Assembly (NCBI RefSeq): GCF_910592395.1
Contig: NC_088310.1
Location: 629,501-693,500 of the forward strand
Reading direction: 5' to 3'
Length of the DNA: 64,000 nt
Source: Lineus longissimus
Lineage: Eukaryota > Nemertea > Pilidiophora > Heteronemertea > Lineidae
Part shown: in pieces, positions 1 through 11,540 of the stretch
Layout: each line of letters opens with the position of its first letter
Position numbering within the stretch: the first letter of the stretch is position 1
The notes under the pieces: model-generated
Seen by the model: the letters and a program-made list of their open reading frames with translations, nothing else
What the model was told of the DNA's origin: nothing
Databases searched by the model: none
Made by a program: the position numbers and the translations under genes

Positions 1-1866
1 ACTGGGTGGGGGAGAGGAAGTCCGATTCACGCGGCTGCAGAATGTTCCAGAGATTCGGTGATAGTTCTGGTTGCGTCGGCACAAGCCGTTAAATTGAGAA
101 CGATCTCAAAATGTGTGATTGTGCTGTCCCTTTCAAATGCCTACCAGAATAACCTGTCTTTATCGCCGAGATAATCAGATCCTCTTCATCTGATGAAAGA
201 GAGACAAGACAATGATAGGCGACAAATCATGATTAGTTCATGATAACATCCCATGATATCATGAAATGGACATCACGGTCTCCTGCAGTGTGAAATTGAC
301 GAATCGTTTTGCCGCCTTGCACTCTTGCCTCCATCTTAGACAATTTACACCAATTACATCTCCATAACATCGTCATTTCCAAACGATTAAGAAGTAGTGG
401 TGTCAGTTGATTGGAATGGAATAGATCATTTTAATTTTATTTGAAGCGACATGTGTAAAGTTGCCTGGGGCGTTTTTAGTGCATTTCTGAATATCATTTG
501 TGTAGTGCAGTGATGAAAAACAATGAATCTGTGCAATGTAGAGCCACTGAACGACTTGTGTTTCTGCAGAAGAGTATAAGAATACATGAAATGTGAACAT
601 TGCATAACGAGCTGTATCCATCTTTGTTATCATGTCTCGTTTTGTGAAACTTGTCACATCCTATCTGATCTATACCATCAGGAGGAGGTTAAGTCTTTTA
701 TTTGTATATATGGTAGGTGAACGAAAGAAATAACAGAAAAATCAACCTTTGACAATGAGTTTCGGTCTGTTGTGATTCTTGAATTGGTCACTAGGGGGCC
801 AAAACTGAAAACATAACAAGTAAAATAGTGTCGTTTATTAGTGATTTCTTTCTTTAAAGTTTTTGATATCGACACCCTGTTTAGAAAATTGTTGCTGCTG
901 CATTTGTGTACATCATACCTGCAATACACTTGCACTGGACGCCACCACTTGCAGAGAGACTGTTCTCGAATATTATGTCTGCTATGGAGATTAATGAAAA
1001 AATGACAAGTCTAAGAAATGCTGCCACCTTGACAATGGTAGTCTTGGGACTGTTTATATGATCAAGCTATCCACCTTCCTGCACTGATACCTTAGGGACT
1101 TTGTAATCCTCTTTGATTTTTTATTACACACCTTACGATGAGTCATCACCGGTGTGGGGCCGTGATTTCAGACTGTCGGTGCTCGCTCTACCCTAACCAT
1201 TGTTCTCGTGAATCGATATGTGGTGGTTATGGACCAGTTAGTGTCATTATGGTCATGGGGATGAGATGGCGCCTAACCGATCAATTAGCACCAATGATGT
1301 GGTGCAAGGTCGATGAAAGGGGCTTGTGATCCTGATGAATGATCCAGTTACGCGAACATACCAAGATTTGGAAGTCTGCATATTTGGTGGCACATCATCA
1401 CTCATAGATATCGTATAGGTAACTTGGCTGTTGCCCCTTTCCAGATTCAAGGGCGTCTTAAGCCTTGTCTTTTCATATCAACTAGGATGTTCAGTCTGTT
1501 CACTACTTTAGAATTTACCGGAGATGGTCTTCAGTTTCACTGTTGTCAACAATGGCTTCTTTGGGAATGACGACTTTTGTAGATCTCTTTCGGTAGGCCT
1601 ATCTCTCTCTGCAATCACATATCCCCTTTATCGAGAATAAACACAAACTTGGTGTCCCGTTGCCTGCAGATGGGAGTAGACAGCCAAATCGTAACCACTG
1701 GTACTTGCTCGCCTATGCTGGCTCATACGACGGGTTGTTTGAGAAGACATTGTTGTGACTGTGGCAATCGCTAGTCGTGAATTCTAGCCTACCAGTAGAT
1801 GACCGAAAGCGTACACCAGTACTTGTGATATTAGTCTGAAATCTTTTATAATTTCTTTCTTTTCAG
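1..1866. other. Intron or upstream sequence of the MAM/LDLa gene
   Basis: Exon a begins in phase 1 at 1867, so this must at least partly be intron. I searched it for the first MAM segment (C-x-F-E...C-x-W) on the + strand and did not find it. The short ORFs here have no recognisable domain. A 12-bp perfect palindrome, CATGATATCATG, lies near 252. Confidence 0.6.
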
Positions 1867-2083
1867 ATTACATTGTGATGTTTAAGAGTGAAAACATGCG
1901 GCCTGGTGATAGGGCCCGCCTCACCAGCAAGTGGTTTAGCAACACGCAGAAGAACGCCGAATGTAAGCTGCGCTACTACTTCTACATGAATGGATCCCGG
2001 CCCGGAGAGCTCGACGTCAAGGTGTACACGCTCAGTGGACGACAGATATCGCTGATGAAATTCCATGATAACTATCTCAACAG
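1867..2083 (+). CDS. Exon a: middle of first MAM domain
   Basis: The acceptor is a T-rich tract ending TTTTCAG; the donor is CAG|GTTAGT. The exon enters in phase 1 (first two bases complete a codon) and leaves in phase 2. It encodes the MAM core: a YIVMFKSE strand, GDRARLTS, then AECKLRYYFYMNGS, matching the family pattern of Cys, aromatic strand and small polar turn. The preceding exon, with the first MAM cysteines, is not visible in 1-1866. Confidence 0.88.
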
Positions 2084-5000
2084 GTTAGTAAGATGAAAGG
2101 TTCATTTCCCAAACCACTAAAAGCTCATTCGTACTTCGTTGTTCTTAGTAATTCAAGGAGTAATTCAGAGCTCCTAATTTGAAAGTTGCCTTAAAAGCCC
2201 TTGTTTCCAGCGAGGTTTACATATCTGGCCTTCTCAGCGAGTTGCACTGAAATATTAGCTGATTTATTTTAGCGATGTTTTTGGGCTTACAGCTTTTTGA
2301 TGCCTGCCTTTCCTGCGTGGTCCCTCCCCCACATCATCAAGCATCCCATCTTTATAAAAAGGTTGTCAAAGTACCCTTCCTCGGAACGCTCTTAGTACCC
2401 CAGTTCCAATGCCAACCAGTCGCCTCCAGAGTAAACGTGCAGTCCCACGACCGCCCAGCACAACATCACTAATTACCCCACTGTTCATTTAGCCTTGAGA
2501 GTTCCTTTCTCACTTCTTCTCAGTTGTTTTCTAACTTGTGTATGAAGTTCTAGTTGGTTCTTGCTCGTTTCTTGTTATGTCATGACTGCCTTATTAGCCT
2601 AATGATTCGTAAGATTGTTTCCTCACGATGCCTTCCTTGCGGCATGCAACGGTGCAAAGATGCAAAATTGTACTCTTGATTGGCAAAATCAAGATACGGC
2701 AGACTCCTTTTGATTTTTAATCGATACTGTGTTTGTTTCTGAATCTTTTCTAAAGATATTCCTGTATCTCTTACCTTTGAGTAGGTTTTTAGATCTCTTA
2801 GTGACATTTTAGGATGTTCTCTAATAGTCGTTCGTACGGTCGTCATTGAAATAATGACTGTGAATGACTGGTTTCCTGTCTTTCGTAGGTATCGATCATG
2901 TCTTGAAGATATCTCACCCTGGTAAATGCAAACAAATACTTCCATGTATCCACGTATCCATGTATCTAAGAAATTTGACTAAAAGGAAATTGCAGTATGT
3001 GTAGCTAATGACTTCTGTGAAATAAACAACAAATCAGCAATGTAAGACAAATTTCTTCAGCATTTCAATAACATGTGCACACTTTTTACTTCATCAAGGT
3101 GGCACGAACAATTTGCTGAAATCGGTGACATAGCTGAGCCGTTCCGTATCTTCTTCATATTCACACGAGAGGGCGACAGAGGAACAATCGGCTTGGATGA
3201 TATTGAGATACGGTGTAGGGGACAATACAAAATCAAAGGTAGAATCCCAACTTACTGTCTTTCTACAAAATCTTTCTCACTCTCATGTTTTGATAGAAGT
3301 GTTTGACTCACTAAGATTCATCATTCTTATTTCTGTTGCCAATGATAAGCTTGCATCAACTGACACCTAGCATTTGTTTTGAGAGATTAAATTATGCCAC
3401 CGAATAAACATAAATACAAAAATTATGAGAATATGAGATCAACTATTTCAATCTGTTTATCTGGTTTTCATCGTCATGTTGTGTTTCTTGAAGTCTATCT
3501 TCTTGAATGTAGATCTTCTTGTAACACATCAGGAATCGTCACGTTGTGCAATTTTGTTAGAAACCTTAGAGCTTAATAAGTAAAACAAGATCAGCGATGC
3601 TTAAATTATGTAACTCAGTTGTAAATTAGCTCAGAAATTATGAGAATGCATTCAATTACAACCAAAGTTACACTCAAAATGTGATGGAATCTGCTCGTTT
3701 TCTGATTTCCTTCACGTCTACATCTTGAGAGAGCAAACAACATGTCCTCCGATCATAGTTCTATGAAAGAATTTTCCGGGAGTAGCTTCCCGAAAACAGA
3801 TGTTGTTCAGCATTATGATACGTGATGCAACGAAACACTCCCTTCATGCAGTTCGTATTGATTTTATATAAATTATCATTTTCACTCCCATTTCTGCCGA
3901 GATGCTGCAGCGAATACTCATGCTGCCATCTCTAAAAACAGTCAAAAACTAAACGTTTGTTTAACTCCTGTTCGTGACCATTATATTTTTGGATTCTCTC
4001 ACTTCCAGAAACACCACTCCAAGGTCACTGCCCAAAGATGAGTTTTCCCTGTTCAACATCATTGTGTAAGAACCTGGACCAAGTGTGCGACTTTGAGGAT
4101 GACTGTCTATATGGGGATGATGAGAATAACTGTGAAGGTAAGAAATGTATTAGACACCCGAAGCACCTATTGACTTGAATCAAAAAAGAAGGGTCGTATG
4201 ATTTCATTGGCACTTTGACTTTGGACCACACCCATTGAATCTCATCACCGCAATACCAATTGAATCGCAGTAGCTCTTTTCGCATTGATTCTCATGACTC
4301 TTTACCCATTTAATCCCATTGTCTATTGTTTTCTCTTTTAGCTTTAGTGCCAAAAGAAGGAAAATGCACGTTTGAGGATGGACTCTGTGGCTGGACAAGT
4401 AATGCAGATGAGGGGTATATCTGGCAGCGAGTTAAGGCTGGAAGCACCCGTGACGTGAAAGACAGTCCGTCGTCGCAGCATATGACTCCGAGCATGTCAA
4501 AATTAGAACACTTTGCCAGGTTGGCTAACTTTGGCGGTGGACGAGATAACAGTCGGGCAGACTATGAGAAGAACTCGCCAAAATCTGAGGATCACACTTT
4601 CAAGAATTCATCAGGTACGTGCATGCTCCTGTCTTCTTCTGCAAACGAAACTATCTTTCATTGTCATTTCTTGTAGTAGTAAAGCTTCATTCGACCATTG
4701 CCTAATGGAAGCCCTGTACAACATCGCTTCGACAAGTTGAGATAACCGTTTGGTATCAATTCCTTATTCTTCAGACCTATCATTAATGAATGCGTATTTG
4801 CCACTTCAGTGGCACTGATTTCACTGTCTGAGAGAAGCGAAATGGGGTTTCTTAAATGTTTTGTCTAAGGGTCCATTTTCCTGATTTTTTCAGGACATTA
4901 CATCATGATGACGAAGAACCCAAAGAAAAGTCGCTCTTCTCTCAGCAGCACGTCATATTTTGAAAGCCCGCTGTTTCCAGCACCACCGCCTGAGAACTAT

Positions 5001-6821
5001 TGTAATCACACCTCGCCATACTTCCAACTCTGCAAGGTAGGACATCCGTATTGTTTTGAGTCAGGGGTTCATTACCTGGCGCATTACAAATGACCAAACC
5101 ACTTTACTTTTGTTTTCATTTCCTTTGAAAGAGACAATGAGATTCCTATAATGAGGCTACGAAGTTGGTACGAAGTGATATTTACCTGATCTTAATCTGG
5201 CACTCTAACAACTTGGCAAGCTTTGGATTAGCTCTTTTCGTCACGTGAGTGCATTCGAAAGAAGAAGATTGGCCCCTATTCCTGATACCAATAGTCTTGA
5301 TTTATCAATCTGTTTTTGTAGGTTCGTCTGTTCCTGGCATCCAGGCACCCTCTGACCTCTCTCTACATGGAATTCAAACAATTGAACGCGACGAAAAAGG
5401 ATCGCGATATCATTCCTAAGAGCGTCAAGGCGACCAATGACGAGACATTCGTGCGAAACAAGTGGATACGAAAGATTGTGATTGTACCAGATAAAATCAC
5501 ATTACCGTAAGTCCTGTAAAGAAATTATGTCTGCACAGTTTCCGCAGGGTTGCAATCTATGGCTACATGCCTTCAAAAGACGTTTTTTTACTCCTTTTTC
5601 AGTAGCAAATGAATGTGCAATAATCGCTACCGTAATATTTCAATCCTGAAGTTGTTACACACTGGCTCATTTGTCACTGCCAATGACTTTGTACCAGTTT
5701 ACAAGAAGGTTTGATACCCTCTTTCTGAAATGATGCTGAAGTTTGAGCCTTACCATGTAGCACGTTGGGTAAGCCCCGAACTTGACCACTCTTGACGTAC
5801 TATTTGGAGGTTAATCAATCGTTAATCATGCTCAAGCCCTCGCTGTGATCGTTGGCTCCGGGCTAGTTTACAAAAGGCGTGGTTACTTCCTTATGCTGTA
5901 ACTTTATCGTTGTTTTTCTTCAGTTATCGGATTATTCTACGTGGATACTATTTCAACACGAACTATGACAAACTTGTCGTGGATGATATATCTTTGACGC
6001 CAGAGTGCTTCGGAAAAGGTGAGCTCTTCATAATTCATATTGTGAGAATTGACACGGACACTTTGAATGAGATGTAGTACCGTGCATACTCATGAGATAA
6101 AATTGTGCTCAGTTGGTAAATTTAGAACATGAAAACCAAGCAAAAGTCAGTGTCTGTTGGTGCTGGCTGGCTTCCCCAACACAGCTGTGTTTACCGAGTT
6201 ATGAGTCTGCACACCTCTACCTCTTTCAAAACAATGTCGCATTCATAGCGGCTAGATGGCAGCCCAGGTAGTCTATCCTCGGCGCATGCTCTATTGGGTG
6301 TGGCACATTTGATGATTGAGACTGTTTCAAGATGGAACCACTACAGCCTGTGCAATTCTTACTGGATCATGATGTGGTTTGTTATCCGCATGATAGGGGA
6401 TGTTGAATGTTGATCAGACAGCTCATTCGACACTGTTCCAAGAAGCCTATCAAACTTTGTGTTGATTGATGGTCTATTTTTATGTTTGAAGTTATGAACT
6501 TCAGGATACGTCAGTATCCAAAGACGGATCCTACATGGAGGGAAATAATGTATATTTAAGGAAGCAAATTATTTGCTTTATTGCATGGCACTAGTGGTCA
6601 CCTCTGGTAGTTGAAGTGTCTCAAGAAAGATATAATATGTCTTCATCTCCCCTTCCCCAAGTGCAATGTATAGCTATATGTAAATCATAATTTATAACAT
6701 GATGAGGTGGTTTATTAATATTTGAAATCTTATGTCCTTTCATCTTCTCATCTTTTAGGAAAGTTCGCCGAGATTAATAGTACGGATTCGATCTGTAAAG
6801 GCCTCGCCCCAAAACCTACTG
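1867..6821 (+). CDS. MAM-LDLa-MAM ectodomain gene, ALK/LTK-type receptor candidate (partial, 8 exons)
   Basis: Joining 1867-2083, 3099-3238, 4009-4137, 4342-4614, 4894-5036, 5322-5506, 5924-6018 and 6759-6821 gives 1,245 bases and about 415 codons without a stop. Every intron is GT-AG and all phases agree (1,2,1,1,1,0,2,1,1). Domains in order: C-terminal two thirds of a MAM, a six-cysteine LDLa module, a complete MAM with an insert in its first third, then a Pro/Thr linker. MAM-LDLa-MAM is the known ectodomain layout of ALK/LTK receptor tyrosine kinases. The motif SPLFPAPPP in the second MAM resembles the SP-x-FP-Pro-rich stretch I recall from vertebrate ALK. Sequons (NGS, NSS, NHT, NAT, NST) fit an extracellular glycoprotein. 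The start of the first MAM lies outside the window; glycine-rich, transmembrane and kinase parts were not found. The alternative is a MALRD-like MAM/LDLa protein. The gene model is solid; ALK identity is inference. Confidence 0.88.
2580..2945 (-). pseudogene. 121-codon minus ORF within an intron, possible Tc1/mariner-type helix-turn-helix relic
   Basis: This ORF lies inside the intron between exons a and b of the MAM/LDLa gene, on the opposite strand. A central stretch, VRTTIREHPKMSLRDLK followed by TGISLEKIQ, has the spacing of the paired-like helix-turn-helix of Tc1/mariner transposases (I-R-x-x-P-x-x-S-x-x-x-L ... G-I-S). No DDE catalytic region is present, so at best it is a decayed fragment. 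It could equally be a chance ORF. Confidence 0.2.
3099..3238 (+). CDS. Exon b: end of first MAM domain
   Basis: The exon enters in phase 2 (AG|G makes Arg) and leaves in phase 1 at AAAG|GTAGAA. It encodes the MAM C-terminal hallmark: an aromatic-rich strand (FRIFFIFTREG), then GTIGLDDIEIRC with the final cysteine. The G-x-I-x-L/V-D-D-I-x-x-x-x-C ending is diagnostic of MAM domains. Confidence 0.9.
4009..4137 (+). CDS. Exon c: LDL-receptor class A module
   Basis: This phase 1-1 exon runs from TTCCAG to G|GTAAGA. It contains exactly six cysteines in LDLa spacing and the acidic end CDFEDDCLYGDDENNC, which supplies the carboxylates that normally cage Ca2+ in this fold. One domain on one symmetric phase-1 exon is typical of extracellular modular proteins. 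It lies between the two MAM domains, as in ALK. Confidence 0.93.
4342..4614 (+). CDS. Exon d: start of second MAM domain with insert
   Basis: This phase 1-1 exon follows CTTTTAG and ends at CAG|GTACGT. It opens with KCTFEDGLCGWTS, the classical MAM start (C-x-F-E-x-G-x-C-G-W). After YIWQR it carries a polar insert of about 50 residues rich in Ser, Lys and Asp before SEDHTFKNSSG, where a standard MAM has only a short loop. The insert lengthens the exon compared with a typical MAM N-terminal exon. Confidence 0.9.
4894..5036 (+). CDS. Exon e: second MAM domain, middle part 1
   Basis: The exon enters in phase 1 (G|GA, Gly) and leaves in phase 0 at AAG|GTAGGA. It encodes GHYIMMTK, the strand equivalent to HYIYFEAS of other MAM domains, then SPLFPAPPPENYC with a sequon (NHT) and a second cysteine (FQLCK). 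The SP-x-FP-Pro-rich segment is the best local hint towards ALK rather than a generic MAM protein. Confidence 0.87.
5322..5506 (+). CDS. Exon f: second MAM domain, middle part 2
   Basis: The exon enters in phase 0 after TTTTTGTAG and leaves in phase 2 at CC|GTAAGT. It encodes VRLFLASRHPLTSLYMEFKQ with sequon NAT, a basic-rich stretch, then WIRKIVIVP, corresponding to the W-x-x-x-x-V strand late in MAM domains. Confidence 0.87.
5924..6018 (+). CDS. Exon g: end of second MAM domain
   Basis: The exon enters in phase 2 after TTCTTCAG and leaves in phase 1 at AAAG|GTGAGC. It encodes YRIILRGYYFNTNYDKLVVD and then DISLTPECFGKG, the second instance of the D-D-I-x-L...C ending that closes a MAM domain. 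Confidence 0.89.
6759..6821 (+). CDS. Exon h: short Pro/Thr linker after second MAM
   Basis: This 63-base symmetric phase 1-1 exon has acceptor CTTTTAG and donor G|GTAAGA. It encodes about 21 residues with sequon NST, a lone Cys and the Pro-rich end APKPTG. In ALK a Pro/Thr-rich linker separates MAM2 from the glycine-rich region, so the position fits. It is the last exon I can place with confidence. Confidence 0.75.
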
Positions 6822-9800
6822 GTAAGATCTATTTACAATAGTACTTTCACCTGACATGATTAATGTGGAGCTAATGTGTTCTACCCGAAAGTCAAGTCAC
6901 CAGTACTGTACACTGTTGATACTAATTACAAGCATGCCCTTTTTGGGTTACTTACCAGGTGAAATGTGTTTTCTACTGAGAACCAGTCATCTATTCGTTA
7001 TTCCTAAGACGTTTAAAGTCAAATTCATGACGAACTCTAAATACAACATTTAATAATCAAAATCCACTTAAACTAATTACTAAGATCTTTCTTTAACCTT
7101 CGACAGTTAGAAGCTCGATGATTATGAAACGTTCCCACTAATTGATATCCGTCCCTGTGCCCATCCCTGTTCATGACATCATCGACACAACTTGGAGGCA
7201 TGTTGATGATTACACGAAGGACATTGGCCTTGGGGTTGGGCAATCTTTAGTTTGAGGACAAAAACCCTCGAATTTTTTACGGAAAAAAGATCTGCTCAAT
7301 TCTTACACGATAATTCGCCCATATCATATTTCTACTGGTAAAAGTGGTATGCATTTATAGGGGATCCTCTTAAACATTTGATGCCGTTTACGCCATTGGC
7401 ATGAAAATTGCATAATTTATGCAAATTGTGTTTTCATGAAAATACCAGTATCTCCTCGAGACTATTTTGTCATGTTCTGTTCGAATCTTGGGACCATAAA
7501 TATTCGCAATTTTCGTTCATCGTCACCCGTGGCTCTATAGTTATTAAAAGATATGAACGATTTCATTGTTGGCGCCAATAATCGACCTAAATTATACAAT
7601 TAATAATTGTTGATTTGATGTATTTTGAAATAACGTTCAATTCAAAATTATTTTATGTACTGTCGGTCAGTGTTTCATGTGATATGTGGTTTAAATGTAG
7701 ATATGTATTATTCGCATTCGAAAGACGGTAGTTATTAACTTCAGATAATGTATTGATTGTAACTCCAGATAATTGATATCATATTCAGGATTTCCTTGTT
7801 CAAGCCACCATCGCAGGTTACTCATCAGAAACAGGCTCTGCACCATCTCATATTTTCATGAGGGATCTGCACTGCAAGGCGTGAGGTAGCGAGACCATGT
7901 AATTGGATGTGTCACATGATCTCTCGTCACATGATTGATTTTAGCGAGTCCAGGATGGATGCTCAGCATCTTGCATCACATGAGGTAATCCAACGGTCAC
8001 TTGTTTTACATACGTAAGGCTTGACTTGGTGACCTAGAGCTAGTCACTTGTTGTGATTACTTAAAGGTATGTATGGGATGTATTGGCCACCAACACTGAT
8101 GGTTTCTCAGTAAGCGTTAATAAAGTACGGACACTGCTCGCATGTATTTGTGACTGAAGTTGTCTGTGAGAGCCAATGTGATCAGACCCAAATCAATCGT
8201 ATTACCGGGCTATACCATGGTATCCTTCTTGTCATTATATGTCCTCTTATTAGCTTATGGACAAGTTGATTGGGTTTCAGGAAAGGTTCCGTCCTCTGTC
8301 ACTAAATTCAATTTCGTTTAATCACACGGAAGCTCCTTAAGCCTACGTTGGTCCCAGGTCAACTTGGATGAAATCTCTCGATATAGTGTGTAATAAATGA
8401 ATGGTATTTTCTGTATCAATGATGAAGCGCCAAAATTATAATCGATTTGCCAAATCTTATTTACTTGATGTTCATGTAGCATGTATGAAGAGGAGTTATT
8501 CGATCGTATCACTACGATTGGTCTGCTGGGGGTAATATCACTTGGACCTCAGCTAGATGACAAATCTGACGGGTTTCTCATTATGCTGCTTCATCAAAAT
8601 CACAAGAGTGGAACTATTCAATTTGAATTCTGCATCAAATGTTTAGTAAAGATATCTTCAGTTCCACTTTCATGTGTGAATTCATGTCAATTCGTTCCAC
8701 GTAAAAGAAATTGGAAAATTTCTCATTACCTTTCCTTCTTTACTGATTTGACATTCTGAAATTTCGATGATTTGATGCAATTGCATAAAATCTTAGAGGA
8801 TTCTCAAGGTTTAGATAGGTAGCAAGTTGATATTCTTCGAGTGGGGCCCAAGCATCTTGGAGCAATATTGTCCGGGCTACCCGGTACCTGGACTTCTCTC
8901 TGTCTGCCTCTTGTTATGGATTATCGATGATCTTTCCTGATGGCTGGTCTCAACTATCTTTTCTTGACCATGTTATGTGGAGGTAAGCAGTAGTTTGTAG
9001 TTTCCCCTGTGAGAATCACAAAACATTTCCTCTGAGACTGTAAAAGACACTTTCCTCTTCTTTGTTATTACTGGTTCGGTTTTCTCTGTTCAATTCCAAA
9101 TGTGATTTGCCTCACACTTTCTAAGGGGAAAAACCCTCTCTCGATCTGTCCCACTCATTACTTCAGTGATTGGTTCGTAAACAGGAGGCAGACGTCTGTG
9201 ACATGTTCATTGAGCAATTACCTTCTGTAGTTATGGTTCTGGGGAAGTTTTCTTGAGGCCAATAACGTCTGCCACTGTTGCCGTTGGTTTCTTTTGTTGA
9301 TGACGCCGTGTGCTTGTGAAAGTAATTATTATAGAAGGCTATAATAATTTTTGATTGAGATTTTGAAATTTGCACTGGATATTATTGATATTTTATAGTG
9401 AGCAGTAAAGATAACTTAATTGAATTTGGGTCAATTTTGATTTCGGTTGTAATACATATTTACATAAATCTATCGTCCATGATAGTCTATCCTTGCTAGA
9501 ACGACCATTTTGTCCAACTTGTCCATCCAGTCAATGATTCACAACCTAGAATTGTTTGTAGAATCGGGCAACTGTAAATTATTCAACTATCTAAAGATTA
9601 CGTGCTTTAGAGATATTATATTGGCCCAATGTGCAAAGTGTCAATGTGGAATTTACAAGTCATTTCTCAATGAAACTCATCGTCCACATCCTTACTTGGC
9701 AGACGCGTCGTAGATCATTGTCTATTGATTGATAGATTCGCAGCAGAAGCACTGGCATCTTAGCAGATCCTGCTGTTTCTCGATGCAACCATTCTCCCTA

Positions 9801-10414
9801 TCAAGACTTCAATGCACCGATTGATATGTAATTATAACCTTATACCTGGTGTGGTCGAAGTAAGTTTGAAGTTTCTAAATCAATCGGAATCGTTAATTGC
9901 CATTTAATTAGCGAGTCTGAACAGAAGTGACGTTTTTGAAAGTTTAGTAAATCCATCTGGCTATAAATGCAGTGAATAATTAATCAACTCTGGTTGGTGG
10001 ATTACCATCAGTAACAGCGGCGGCAAGAAAATATTAAGTGTTGGTAAAACGTATTGGACAACGTGGGGTGATTTCCTTAAAGTTTTATTCTTATGACCGG
10101 GAAACGGCATGCTATGGAGCTGGGTTCTTGTTTTAACAGCAGTTGACGTGAATTCTCTCCGGGAAGCATGTGCAATTGTCAAATTTCAACTTTGATAACG
10201 GCCTTGGAGGAGTCCGATTCTCTCCACTGAAGGTCAATGTCGAATTTGATAATGCATTAAAAGGTGGAAATAGCCTATCCTTCCATTAATTGATTCGTGT
10301 CTCCTGTCAGAATTAATTAGTTTCAATTTCGTCCTTGGGATCTTCTTAATCCTATCAGACATAAGACTGAAATGATGTAAAGCAAGACGGTAGTTTTAGA
10401 TATATCCATAAGAT
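6822..10414. other. Non-coding, presumed intron
   Basis: No exon or repeat with clear structure was found apart from the palindrome at 7401-7437. Short ORFs here lack domains or good splice sites. If the MAM/LDLa gene continues, this is the start of a very long intron. Confidence 0.5.
7401..7437. promoter_or_regulatory. Imperfect palindrome with POU octamer
   Basis: The arms ATGAAAA and TTTTCAT enclose a near-perfect 15-base palindrome (TGCATAATTTATGCA, 7409-7423), which overlaps the canonical octamer ATGCAAAT at 7419-7426. POU-domain factors bind the octamer, and paired TGCAT half sites can bind dimers. A regulatory role is inference; AT-rich palindromes also arise by chance. Confidence 0.3.
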
Positions 10415-11327
10415 CACTCCATAAACTATCCCTTCGAGCATGCCCTTATAATGTCACTCCTTGAACAGTCCCTACAAGCATGCCGCCATATGGTCCCTCC
10501 TTAAAGCTGACATGCATGCATAAAAACCCTAACATCCAAGTTAGAAAACACTAACGCCCGTCCGCCATGTTTTGAACGACCGGTCGGCCATGTTTCAAAC
10601 GCCGTCAGATATGATAGACTACCGTATTCACCAACAGAGCACTGGATGTGGAGCCACGATACGTGCATCAGTTCATATCATACTACTATAAGTGGCCGTT
10701 GCGACCTCGCGCTCTCATTGGTTCAAATCGAATGCAACCTCACCAGACAGTTCCTCAATACACCCACGGTTTTAATACTAGCAAGGCGGGAAATTGTTTT
10801 GCATCTTTAAAACTCGAAAAATAGCTGCGTGCTCTTATGATCATCACAGGGTGTCATGTTCATCTCCTGATGATGTTTCTGATGAATTCACTTTGCCAAT
10901 ATTGTAAAAGGGCCCAATTTAAAGGCCACTTTGAAACTGAATATGGTACAGATGGCACCAAAGACGCCATTCTGTCAAGCTTGTACATGAAATCAAAATC
11001 TGAAAAATACTGTTCATTCACAACAACGGCTTCATGGCATAGTGGGGAAGACGGCAAGGATCAAGTGTCGAGGGTTCCTAGTTCGAACCCGCTCGAGTAA
11101 TGTTTTTCATTTTTTTCTTTACACGAGAGCGTCTCTGTGACCTGTCTCGTCAATGAACTTTTTGTTCGTGCCGTCAAGTGAGACCAGACGCTGGTTGTCT
11201 ATCATGTTTCAAGTGCAGTTGGTCGTTTGGTGGTCGGGCGCTTGTGTTTTATAACTTGGCCGTTTGGGTTTTTATGCATGCATGTCAGCTTTAAACTGTT
11301 CTCCGAGCATGCCCTCACAAGGTCACT
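10415..11327. repeat. 40-bp tandem repeat, three units, split by a transposon
   Basis: CACTCC/CCCTCC starts recur at 10415, 10455 and 10495, exactly 40 bases apart, each followed by T-(A/G)-AAC...CC and then GAGCATGCC or AAGCATGCC. The third unit is cut at TTAA (10501-10504) and resumes at TTAA (11291-11294), ending in CACT near 11324. Confidence 0.75.
10505..11290. mobile_element. TTAA-flanked inverted-repeat DNA transposon, non-autonomous
   Basis: The 786-base element has terminal inverted repeats of about 63 bases (10505-10567 and 11228-11290). The outer 25 positions match perfectly, beginning AGCTGACATGCATGC, and about eight mismatches follow. Both ends abut TTAA (10501-10504 and 11291-11294), the target duplication typical of piggyBac-like elements, although the termini do not begin with CCC as in classical piggyBac. 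There is no transposase-like ORF; the largest (10837-11100) has no domain. Inside, near 11065-11098, a hairpin contains GGTTCCTAGTTCGAACC, similar to a tRNA T-arm. Confidence 0.8.
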
Positions 11328-11502
11328 AGATACTTCTCTGACAAACTTACATTCAGTTATAGACAAGTAGGTGTCCACGTCCTTCGCCTAAGTTTAACAT
11401 CAACACAACAATCATCCAATTCTCGCCAAATATAGCATTCAAATGCATACTTCTTGGTTTTACCAAAAATGGCATCGCCTCCAACCAGTCTCATGTAATT
11501 GC

Positions 11503-11540
11503 GATTTGTGATTTGTGATACGTGATTTGTGATTTGTGAG
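11503..11540. repeat. Short 7-bp tandem repeat (GATTTGT)
   Basis: GATTTGT recurs about five times with one variant (GATACGT). Confidence 0.8.

Noticed and set aside
9813-9866. Possible 54-base phase 0-0 exon ending GAA|GTAAGT
   Set aside because: Too short, with no sequence character beyond being open; many such segments are expected by chance.
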